In this document: one piece after another, positions 6,438 through 12,065 of the stretch
How positions within the stretch are numbered: position 1 is the first letter of the stretch
Layout: the number at the start of each line of letters is the position of its first letter
NCBI GenBank assembly: GCA_027324025.1
Contig: DAHVYW010000086.1
Span: 1 to 12,887 of the forward strand
Direction: 5' to 3'
Source of the DNA: JAJZQD01 sp021847735
Lineage (GTDB): Bacteria > Bacillota > Thermincolia > Thermincolales > UBA2595
DNA length: 12,887 nt
The notes under the pieces: model-generated
Told to the model about the DNA's origin: nothing
The model's input: the letters and a program-made list of their open reading frames with translations, nothing else
Database searches by the model: none
Position numbers and translations under genes: made by a program

Positions 6438-6901
6438 TCAGTGACACCCATGGGAAACCGGAGTTTTTCCGCCAAGCCTTGGAGCAGATGGGCCAGATAG
6501 ACCTCCTGATTCATGCCGGGGACCATTACAAGGACGCTGTTAATATAGGCAAAGAAACAGGTATCAAGGTGGTAGCGGTGAGCGGGAATTGTGACTGGTC
6601 TTCTCCCGGGCCTGAGGAAGCAGAACTGGAACTTGAAGGCTTTCGCATTCTGGTAACTCACGGGCACAAGTTTGGGGCAAAATACGATAATTCCGGGTTA
6701 GCGGAAAGGCTCAGGGAGGGTAAGTACGACCTGATAATTTACGGCCATTCCCATGTGCCGGAGATAACTCATTTAGCCATGGGATACCTCCTAAATCCCG
6801 GTAGTGTGTCAAGCCCGCGCCGGGGCAGCGAGAGGTCATATGGGATAGTGGAAATAGGCAAAAACGGCCTTGTACCGTATATTCACCAGCTCAAATGGTG
6901 A
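6422..6901 (+). CDS. YfcE/MJ0936-type metallophosphoesterase
   Basis: A protein of 159 residues of the small cytoplasmic calcineurin-like phosphodiesterases (YfcE/MJ0936 family; YsnB in Bacillus). These hydrolyse phosphodiester model substrates with a Mn or Ni dinuclear centre; the physiological substrate is not settled. The full ligand set is visible: D8 and H10 in SDTHG, D34 in HAGDH, N56 in SGNCDW, H80 in VTHGH, and H109 and H111 in YGHSHVP. The conserved NPGS follows. The start ATG 6422 lies 16 bases inside the end of rdgB; the upstream GGAG (6416-6419) is only two bases away, so initiation probably depends on coupling. It is the last gene of the + strand train, and no clear terminator is seen between it and the tRNA promoter. 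Confidence 0.93.
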   Translation: MRIGVVSDTHGKPEFFRQALEQMGQIDLLIHAGDHYKDAVNIGKETGIKVVAVSGNCDWSSPGPEEAELELEGFRILVTHGHKFGAKYDNSGLAERLREGKYDLIIYGHSHVPEITHLAMGYLLNPGSVSSPRRGSERSYGIVEIGKNGLVPYIHQLKW

Positions 6902-6913
6902 ATATAAAGATTG

Positions 6914-6942
6914 TTGAGGAAATATTTAAGGTATGCTATACT
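6914..6942 (+). promoter_or_regulatory. Candidate sigma-A promoter with extended -10, upstream of the tRNA operon
   Basis: TTGAGG (6914-6919) and TATACT (6937-6942) are separated by 17 bases, and a TGC immediately before the -10 box makes it an extended -10. No ORF follows. It would start a transcript near 6949 that runs through the hairpin at 7019-7057 and into the tRNA operon promoter, so it is either a second tRNA promoter or the promoter of a small RNA. Confidence 0.5.
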
Positions 6943-6993
6943 AAATTTAATTGGTCCGGCGACAGCGTCTGCAGCTGCGTTATGAAAAATACG

Positions 6994-7002
6994 TTATCCA
7001 CA
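6994..7002 (+). other. Perfect DnaA-box match
   Basis: TTATCCACA matches the DnaA-box consensus TTATNCACA exactly. It is single, with no cluster of boxes or A+T-rich unwinding element around it, so this is not an origin. It could be a dispersed DnaA-binding or regulatory site, or chance. Confidence 0.35.
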
Positions 7003-7074
7003 AGTATAACCAAGATATGAGACTCTAACGTTAATTAACAGTATTTAGAGTTGTCTCAGGAGTGTTAAAAAGTA

Positions 7075-7103
7075 TTGACGGTACTGGGTTTTTGAGTTAT
7101 ACT
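7075..7103 (+). promoter_or_regulatory. Sigma-A promoter of the tRNA operon
   Basis: TTGACG (7075-7080) and TATACT (7098-7103) are separated by exactly 17 bases, each one mismatch from consensus. The expected start of transcription, about 7110, is some 11 bases before the first tRNA. Confidence 0.85.
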
Positions 7104-7120
7104 ATTCATTGTCAGTTTGG

Positions 7121-7197
7121 CGGGATGTAGCGCAGCTTGGTAGCGCACTTGCCTTGGGAGCAAGGGGTCGCAGGTTCGAATCCTGTCATCCCGACCA
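7121..7197 (+). tRNA. tRNA-Pro (anticodon TGG)
   Basis: A complete cloverleaf of 77 bases. The acceptor stem CGGGATG pairs with CATCCCG, followed by discriminator A and an encoded CCA. The anticodon stem CTTGC/GCAAG holds the loop CTTGGGA with anticodon TGG at 7155-7157. The T arm has the standard GGTTCGAATCC. Confidence 0.96.
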
Positions 7198-7244
7198 TTA
7201 AATTACTGTTTAGCGGTGAAACACAGACTGAATATATTTTACAT

Positions 7245-7318
7245 GCGGGTGTAGCTCAATGGTAGAGTCCTAGCCTTCCAAGCTAGCTGCGTGGGTTCGA
7301 TTCCCATCACCCGCTCCA
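7245..7318 (+). tRNA. tRNA-Gly (anticodon TCC)
   Basis: A 74-base cloverleaf. The acceptor GCGGGTG pairs with CACCCGC, then discriminator T and CCA. The anticodon stem CTAGC/GCTAG has the loop CTTCCAA, anticodon TCC at 7277-7279. The short D-loop is normal for tRNA-Gly. Confidence 0.96.
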
Positions 7319-7327
7319 TTTATTTCT

Positions 7328-7403
7328 GCGCCTATAGCTCAGTGGATAGAGCAACGGACTTCTAATCCGTGTGTCGGAGGTTCGAGTCCTCCTAGGCGCG
7401 CCA
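7328..7403 (+). tRNA. tRNA-Arg (anticodon TCT)
   Basis: A 76-base cloverleaf. The acceptor GCGCCTA pairs with TAGGCGC, discriminator G, encoded CCA. The anticodon stem ACGGA/TCCGT holds the loop CTTCTAA with anticodon TCT, reading AGA/AGG. Confidence 0.96.
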
Positions 7404-7431
7404 TTAAAACACGGACAAGTTTTACAAACAT

Positions 7432-7508
7432 GGTGGCTGTAGTCAAGCGGTCAAGACACAGGATTGTGGCTCCTGCATGCGTGGGTTCGAATCCCATCAG
7501 CCACCCCA
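7432..7508 (+). tRNA. tRNA-His (anticodon GTG)
   Basis: A 77-base cloverleaf with the extra G at position -1 (7432) opposite C73 (7505), the identity element of tRNA-His. The acceptor GTGGCTG pairs with CAGCCAC; the anticodon stem CAGGA/TCCTG holds the loop TTGTGGC with anticodon GTG. CCA is encoded. Confidence 0.96.
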
Positions 7509-7522
7509 TTTTAGTAGTTATT

Positions 7523-7576
7523 AGTTAACAGTGAACAGTTGCCGGCTGAAAACCTGCCAACTGCCAACTGTCAACT
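7523..7576 (+). repeat. Imperfect inverted repeat between tRNA-His and tRNA-Gln
   Basis: A 19-base arm (7523-7541, beginning AGTTAACAGTG) pairs with 7558-7576 (beginning CAACTGCC) apart from a few mismatches or G:U pairs, around a 16-base loop. The right arm also contains the tandem CCAACTGCCAACTG. Such sequences are often small dispersed repeats; in the transcript it could act as a processing site between the tRNAs. Confidence 0.45.
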
Positions 7577-7581
7577 CTTAT

Positions 7582-7657
7582 TGGGGCGTCGCCAAGTTGG
7601 TAAGGCACGGGACTTTGACTCCCGCATGCGTTGGTTCGAGTCCAGCCGCCCCAGCCA
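7582..7657 (+). tRNA. tRNA-Gln (anticodon TTG)
   Basis: A 76-base cloverleaf. The acceptor TGGGGCG pairs with CGCCCCA, discriminator G, encoded CCA. The anticodon stem CGGGA/TCCCG holds the loop CTTTGAC with anticodon TTG. The unpaired-looking U1-A72 end is the usual mark of tRNA-Gln. Confidence 0.96.
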
Positions 7658-7660
7658 TAC

Positions 7661-7736
7661 GAGCCATTAGCTCAGTTGGTAGAGCACCTGACTTTTAATC
7701 AGGGTGTCCGCGGTTCGAGCCCGCGATGGCTCACCA
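7661..7736 (+). tRNA. tRNA-Lys (anticodon TTT)
   Basis: A 76-base cloverleaf. The acceptor GAGCCAT pairs with ATGGCTC, discriminator A, encoded CCA. The anticodon stem CCTGA/TCAGG holds the loop CTTTTAA with anticodon TTT. It is the last tRNA of the operon, three bases after tRNA-Gln. Confidence 0.96.
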
Positions 7737-7747
7737 TATCGTATCTT

Positions 7748-7781
7748 AACGCCCGTCATTGTAAGAATGAGGGCGTTTTTT
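7748..7781 (+). terminator. Rho-independent terminator of the tRNA operon
   Basis: ACGCCC (7749-7754) pairs with GGGCGT (7771-7776), continued after a bulged G by TCATT (7756-7760) with AATGA (7766-7770) around a five-base loop, and is followed by a run of six T residues ending at 7781. Confidence 0.9.
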
Positions 7782-8079
7782 CATTTGGAGAACCAGATAC
7801 CCTGATTTTTTAAAGACACCATGATTATCGGTTGATTTACAATTTGATTTCTATAGGTACCTTCATTCCGCTGCTGATTTACACCAACGAGGTTGATAAT
7901 AAATTTGTTATCAAGTTCAGTCCACCATGGAATTTTCTTCAGTATCGATCAGCGACAATCGTAAAGAAGGGACTGTTAGGTTGCGTCCGCCACCCGATAG
8001 TGAGAGTGACTGTTGTTCATAGCGGTCTACTTAAATCAAGTGTGGTTTTAACTTAATGTACTAGTATATTTCCTGCTAA
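7782..8079. other. Gene-free stretch, A+T-rich, no recognisable content
   Basis: About 300 bases between the tRNA terminator and the hairpin before the membrane-protein gene. A TTG-started frame of 74 codons (7832-8056) has no ribosome site and no familiar pattern. Another frame from ATG 7928 gives about 31 residues (MEFSSVSISDN...) that faintly recalls the start of a MOSC-type domain but is far too little to call. It may be a decayed gene. Confidence 0.4.
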
Positions 8080-8108
8080 TATCACCTAAAATAGAAACTG
8101 AGGTGATA
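8080..8108 (+). promoter_or_regulatory. Inverted repeat that would sequester the ribosome binding site
   Basis: TATCACCT (8080-8087) is perfectly complementary to AGGTGATA (8101-8108) across a 13-base loop. The right arm contains most of GAGGTG (8100-8105), the ribosome site of the following gene, so the folded messenger would hide it. No T-run follows, so it is not a terminator. Confidence 0.5.
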
Positions 8109-8111
8109 ATT

Positions 8112-8567
8112 GTGAAAGATTCTGCACTGCAGGTAACTGTTACGGGAATTATCGGTAGTATTGTGATTGATTTGATTATGTTCCTTGTTTTACTGTCCGG
8201 AGTGAAGGTAACCCCTCCATGGAAAATTGCAGCAAACGTGTTCTTGACTACAGAGTACTTAGACACTGCATCGGGGGTGATTCTAGGACTAATAGGAACA
8301 ATTGCTTTAGGAATTGCCTCTGCTAGCTTGATTTTGCTAATTTTAAAATGGACAGGCTATGATTATGCTGTTCTAAAAGGAATATTAGTTACGAATGCAT
8401 TTGGTTTTCTAACTATGGGTTTGTTTATGACACTTCTTAAGATTTCACCATGGATTAAAAGCGAGATAGTTACCAATTATTTGGCGCTTATAGTCTTAAC
8501 GATAGCTGGAGCAGTGATGTCAACAATTTTGAAAACATATGGAGTTCGTATTCAAAGTAACAGCTAA
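8112..8567 (+). CDS. Small membrane protein with four predicted helices, function unknown
   Basis: A protein of 151 residues that I do not recognise. GTG 8112 is chosen because GAGGTG (8100-8105) lies six bases upstream; the earlier in-frame GTG 8103 overlaps that site. Four hydrophobic stretches stand out, at about residues 8-30 (VTGIIGSIVIDLIMFLVLL), 50-77 (VILGLIGTIALGIASASLIL), 87-106 (ILVTNAFGFLTMGLFMTLL) and 119-137 (YLALIVLTIAGAVMSTIL). The first two are joined by a polar loop containing PPWKIAAN, and a short basic tail follows the last. There is no cleavable signal peptide and no catalytic motif. Codon and base use are more A+T-rich than in the genes before the tRNA operon. The gene stands alone on the + strand, ends in a shared bidirectional terminator and may be controlled by the hairpin over its ribosome site. 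It converges on the antiporter operon. Confidence 0.75.
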   Translation: MKDSALQVTVTGIIGSIVIDLIMFLVLLSGVKVTPPWKIAANVFLTTEYLDTASGVILGLIGTIALGIASASLILLILKWTGYDYAVLKGILVTNAFGFLTMGLFMTLLKISPWIKSEIVTNYLALIVLTIAGAVMSTILKTYGVRIQSNS

Positions 8568-8640
8568 CATGAAAACTACTGGCATTAAAGCATATTTAGC
8601 TGAGTTCTAATCTTAAGTTATATTAGGGTTTTCAAAGCAA

Positions 8641-8670
8641 AAACCGGATGAAACATTATCATCCGGTTTT
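8641..8670. terminator. Bidirectional Rho-independent terminator between convergent genes
   Basis: AAACCGGATG (8641-8650) pairs perfectly with CATCCGGTTT (8660-8669) around a nine-base loop. On the + strand the stem ends in TTTT; on the minus strand it is followed by TTTTTGCTTTG. It can end both the membrane-protein gene (+) and the antiporter operon (-). The 120 bases from here to 8789 hold nothing else I can recognise. Confidence 0.85.
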
Positions 8671-8789
8671 ACTAACAACTGTATGCACACGACTATCTGA
8701 ATGTACTATGTACAAATCCCAAGCTTGATCCTCCTGCTACAACGACCCAACGACCTATAGCCACCAACCCTGGTGACAAAAACTATACT

Positions 8790-9983
8790 CTACTTGACCT
8801 TTTGAATACTAGGCATTTGCTTGATGAGTCGTCCAATAGTAAGTCCTTGTCCTACCAGAGAGAAAAACACTACCCCAAAGGTCAAGACAACAATAGCTTC
8901 TCGTTGTGGGAAGTTTGATGGCAAACTCATGGCAAGGGCAATGGATAGCGAACCCTTTAGCCCTCCCCAATTGAGTATATGCTTCCAACTGGTTGGCAAT
9001 CTGGTTCCAATGGTCGAGAGATATACCGATGCACTCCTGGACAAAATAGCTACTGCAATAGCGATAATGATATAGCCCAAATACTGTTTAATACTCATCT
9101 GTTGGATTTCCAGCCCCACCAAATAAAAAATCAGGGAGTTACCTATAAAAGCTATCGTATCCCAAAACACTTCTATGCTCTGTTGGGTCTTTTCACTCAT
9201 TCCAATGCTTCTTCCGTAATTACCTAATACCAATCCTGCAATAACAATAGCAATTACCCCTGAAACATGAAGTGATTCAGATAAAAAGTATGTGCCATAG
9301 AACAAAGCAATTGAAAAACTGTTTTCCAGTGGATAATCGTCAAAGTGGCTTACTACTCTGGAAGCAATAAACCCACAAGCACCTCCAATAAATACGCCCC
9401 CTAAAGATACTTTGAGAAGCTCAAATACCCCTATCCCAATACCCATCCATCCGGAAGAAGTGATAAGAGCGTAGGAAAAGACAGTTAGCTTAAATAAAAC
9501 AATTGCAACTCCATCATTAGCAAGGCTCTCCCCTTCCATTGTAACCTCAAGATTTTTGTTTACCCCTAGACTTTTAAAAATTGAGATAATACTTACAGGA
9601 TCGGTAGCCGCCATCAATGCACCAAACACCAGGGCTACTTGTATGGGCCAGTGCAGAAGATAAGCTATTAATAACCCAGTAGTAAGGTACGAAATTAAAG
9701 TTCCTCCTATTGCTAAGGACAAAATAGCACGAGAATTTTCCTTTATCTTTTTGAAGGAAAGCTTGAGAGATGCTTCGCCGATGAGAGCTGGCAAGAAGAT
9801 ATCTATGACAATATTGCGAAACACATCCTCATCCATGAAATGAAGTTTGAGTTCATTAAATATGGAAAAGGTCCCAACAATGGTTCCTAGCAAAACTAGT
9901 GCTATTGGATATGGAAACTTCATTTTTTTAGCCAGAGCTGTTCCTGCTAAAGCCATCACAAATAACCAAAGAATGTAAACCAT
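8790..9983 (-). CDS. Cation/proton antiporter, CPA1 (NhaP-type)
   Basis: A protein of 397 residues with alternating hydrophobic segments throughout, about 12 membrane helices, as expected for monovalent cation:proton antiporters that export Na+ (or K+/Li+) in exchange for H+. The family's ion-site motifs are visible: ATDPVSII with D128, and GESLANDG with N156 and D157, the Asn-Asp pair that marks electroneutral CPA1/NhaP exchangers as opposed to the Asp-Asp of NhaA. A basic patch follows late in the protein at SWKHILNWGGLKGSLSIALA, as in NhaP relatives. No long cytoplasmic C-terminal regulatory domain is present. ATG at 9983 is preferred over TTG 9998 because the ribosome site GAGAGG (complement of 9991-9996) lies seven bases before it. 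It follows the sugar phosphatase gene by 93 bases on the same strand and is probably co-regulated with it. Na+ specificity is inferred from family. Confidence 0.9.
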   Translation of the reverse strand: MVYILWLFVMALAGTALAKKMKFPYPIALVLLGTIVGTFSIFNELKLHFMDEDVFRNIVIDIFLPALIGEASLKLSFKKIKENSRAILSLAIGGTLISYLTTGLLIAYLLHWPIQVALVFGALMAATDPVSIISIFKSLGVNKNLEVTMEGESLANDGVAIVLFKLTVFSYALITSSGWMGIGIGVFELLKVSLGGVFIGGACGFIASRVVSHFDDYPLENSFSIALFYGTYFLSESLHVSGVIAIVIAGLVLGNYGRSIGMSEKTQQSIEVFWDTIAFIGNSLIFYLVGLEIQQMSIKQYLGYIIIAIAVAILSRSASVYLSTIGTRLPTSWKHILNWGGLKGSLSIALAMSLPSNFPQREAIVVLTFGVVFFSLVGQGLTIGRLIKQMPSIQKVK

Positions 9984-9990
9984 ATTAAAA

Positions 9991-9996
9991 CCTCTC
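9991..9996 (-). promoter_or_regulatory. Ribosome binding site setting the antiporter start
   Basis: Read on the minus strand, GAGAGG ends seven bases before ATG 9983. The upstream TTG 9998 lies within and before the site and so cannot be the start it serves. Confidence 0.65.
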
Positions 9997-10076
9997 AATG
10001 ATCCATAATTAAACCTTATGATTCCATAAAATAATGTTTTACAAACAATACCTATTCATTGCTTCAAATATTTCTC

Positions 10077-10826
10077 TTATAAAACCCCGTATTTTTTCAG
10101 CCCATCTAGTATGCCGAAAGCATTGTCCAACGTGGAGAAGTAAACATTTTCCGAACAATGTAACTTCTCCTTTAGTTCCTCTCTGGCATTACCTACAACG
10201 ATACCTTTGGTTTCTCTAACAAACAGGGAAAGATCGTTTCCACTATCGCCACAAACGATAGTCTTAGCGTTATCAATTTTTAAAAGGTGTTGAATAAACC
10301 CTAAAGCAGACCCTTTGCCCGCTTTGGCAGGGATAATGTCTATTATATGACCCATCGAAGGTACAACTTGTACCGGTAAGTTGACTGCTCTTATTGCTTG
10401 ACACAATTCATTGATTGATTCCTGATAATGATTTTTTTCAGTAAAGTAAGCAAGACGATAACGAGAATAGACATCTTGTGGTAGTAATGTGGTGATATTT
10501 TCAACTAATAATGAGATTTCTTGTCTGTCCCACTCGGCTGACATTTTTTTATCCCACTCGGGATGAAGCATATAATCCGGGGCAAGGTATATTTCAGTGC
10601 CGACATCGGTGATAAGAATATCAGGCTGGAGTAAGTTTTCTTCGGCAATAATCTCGATAGCCGATCTATAGTTTCTGCCGGTTACATAGGCCAGATGGAA
10701 GATGTGTCTGTGCCGCAAAAAAAGTTCGTTGAAAATGGTTAAGCCGGATTTGTTTCCGACTAAGGTTCCGTCAAGATCTGTTGCCAGGAGATATCGTGGA
10801 TTTCGTTTAACTCTGTTGTCCGACAC
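10077..10826 (-). CDS. Sucrose-phosphate phosphatase-like HAD hydrolase
   Basis: A protein of 249 residues of the HAD superfamily, type IIB (Cof/sucrose-phosphatase group). The nucleophile motif TDLDGTL has D17 and D19, motif II is YVTGRN, and the lysine-containing stretch AGKGSAL precedes the final metal motif GDSGND at 193-198. The phrase ITDVGTEIY is characteristic of sucrose-6-phosphate phosphatases, as is KGIVVGNAREEL near the end. The expected reaction is removal of phosphate from sucrose 6-phosphate (or a close analogue such as mannosylfructose phosphate), the last step after the synthase encoded just upstream. The start GTG 10826 is chosen because GAGGTGA (complement of 10831-10837) lies four bases before it; TTG 10862 has no such site. 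Its first 67 bases overlap the end of the glycosyltransferase gene in another frame, which points to coupled translation. Exact sugar specificity is inferred. Confidence 0.82.
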   Translation of the reverse strand: MSDNRVKRNPRYLLATDLDGTLVGNKSGLTIFNELFLRHRHIFHLAYVTGRNYRSAIEIIAEENLLQPDILITDVGTEIYLAPDYMLHPEWDKKMSAEWDRQEISLLVENITTLLPQDVYSRYRLAYFTEKNHYQESINELCQAIRAVNLPVQVVPSMGHIIDIIPAKAGKGSALGFIQHLLKIDNAKTIVCGDSGNDLSLFVRETKGIVVGNAREELKEKLHCSENVYFSTLDNAFGILDGLKKYGVL

Positions 10827-12064
10827 CCAATCACCTCTTTGTAAATACTTAACATATCCCAAGCAATGTCTAACCAGGAAAAGTGTCCGCCATGAATTGC
10901 GGCTTCCTTTGCCATTTGTACTATTAATTGTTCATCAGTTAGAAGGGTGTTGATTGCTATAGCCAATTCTTCCGGGTTTTTCGGTTCCACAAGCAATCCT
11001 GTTTTGCCATTGATTACGTTATCTGCCAAACCGCCGGTTCGGGAAGCTACCACTGGGCATCCCGATGCCATAGCTTCGACAGCAACAAGACCAAAGGACT
11101 CATAGAAAGATGGAACGACTGTCACACTAGCACTCCTAAAGTATGAAGCTAAATCTTCATGTTTGATGGGACCAATGAATCTTACTAGGCTCGTAAGGCC
11201 ATTAGTTTCAATAAAGTCTAGGTATTTCTGTTTCTCGGAACTTACTTGATTGGGTAATAGGTTGAGATCATCTCCACCGGCCACCACTAAACAAGTCATG
11301 GCAGCAGTTAACGGAAACTTGTTCTGTAAAATAACCAAGGACTGTAACAAGATATCCAGACCTTTGTTTTCTTCGAACCTTCCTACAAAAAGAATTATCT
11401 TCTTATTTCGGGGAAGATGTTCAGGCTCAATTTTTTGTTTACATGGGTGGAATACTCCTGTGTTTACCCCGCAAGGAACTAATTTTATTCTTTCGGATGG
11501 TGCGGAGTAAAAATCGGTTAACACAGCTTTTTCGCTCGGGGTAGTAGCAATAACCCTGTCAGAGGTTTGGAATAATTCCTTCTCTACATATAATCGATAA
11601 ATCATACCTGGATCGGGAGCTTTAACAATTACTCCTCTCCTTACTGCCCCTAAAGAATGGGATGTATGGACCAGCTTAATGCCCATCGATTTACGCAGGT
11701 TTAGACCTACCCGACCAGATAACCAGTAATTACTGTGAATAAGGGCATAGGTGTAAGGGTCAACGATGTACTGCTTAAGCTCTCGTAAAAACTTTGGTAA
11801 GTTGTCGGCCATCTCATGCTTGGAACGAAAACCGGGGCTTCCGGCTGCCAATCTAATTACTCTGGATTTTTTTCCGATTGGTACTATCCGAGGCTGAGAA
11901 ATATCTGCCCAATGGGTGAAAACATCGACTGTAACCCCAATTTTGTCCAATGCCGTTACTAACTCTCGCACATAAACATTTTGACCACCCGATTGGATAC
12001 CACCCAGTTTAGCAAGGGGGCAGCCGTGAACAGAAATAAACATAACCTTGCCCGGAAGCACCAT
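10760..12064 (-). CDS. GT4 glycosyltransferase, sucrose-phosphate synthase-like
   Basis: A protein of 434 residues with two Rossmann domains of the GT-B fold. The N-terminal acceptor loop SVHGCPLAKLGGIQSGGQN, continuing VYVREL (11-34), and the TSHSLGA motif match sucrose-phosphate synthases and the related MshA group. The donor side shows FVGRFEENKGLD and FYESFGLVAVEAMASG, with the EX7E pair at E322 and E330 that binds the nucleotide sugar. Sucrose-phosphate synthase joins UDP-glucose (or ADP-glucose) to fructose 6-phosphate; the adjacent phosphatase supports this. A longer in-frame extension to TTG or ATG codons up to 12217 would run through the upstream aminomutase gene, so ATG 12064 is chosen: GGGGGTGA lies just before it and it starts one base after the upstream stop. 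The C-terminal ~20 residues overlap the next gene. A related retaining transferase making another glycoside remains possible. Confidence 0.82.
   Translation of the reverse strand: MVLPGKVMFISVHGCPLAKLGGIQSGGQNVYVRELVTALDKIGVTVDVFTHWADISQPRIVPIGKKSRVIRLAAGSPGFRSKHEMADNLPKFLRELKQYIVDPYTYALIHSNYWLSGRVGLNLRKSMGIKLVHTSHSLGAVRRGVIVKAPDPGMIYRLYVEKELFQTSDRVIATTPSEKAVLTDFYSAPSERIKLVPCGVNTGVFHPCKQKIEPEHLPRNKKIILFVGRFEENKGLDILLQSLVILQNKFPLTAAMTCLVVAGGDDLNLLPNQVSSEKQKYLDFIETNGLTSLVRFIGPIKHEDLASYFRSASVTVVPSFYESFGLVAVEAMASGCPVVASRTGGLADNVINGKTGLLVEPKNPEELAIAINTLLTDEQLIVQMAKEAAIHGGHFSWLDIAWDMLSIYKEVIGCRTTELNEIHDISWQQILTEP
10831..10837 (-). promoter_or_regulatory. Ribosome binding site setting the sugar-phosphatase start inside the upstream gene
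   Basis: On the minus strand GAGGTGA stands four bases before GTG 10826. It lies within the coding part of the glycosyltransferase gene, whose stop is at 10760-10762. Confidence 0.65.
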
Positions 12065-12065
12065 T

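Noticed and set aside
6994..7002. DnaA box as evidence of a replication origin
   Set aside because: It is a single box with no cluster, no dnaA/dnaN genes and no A+T-rich unwinding region.
7631..7813. 60-codon frame across tRNA-Gln and tRNA-Lys
   Set aside because: It runs through two complete tRNA genes and the operon terminator.
7832..8056. 74-codon frame after the tRNA operon
   Set aside because: TTG start with no ribosome site, no recognisable pattern and no coding-like codon use.
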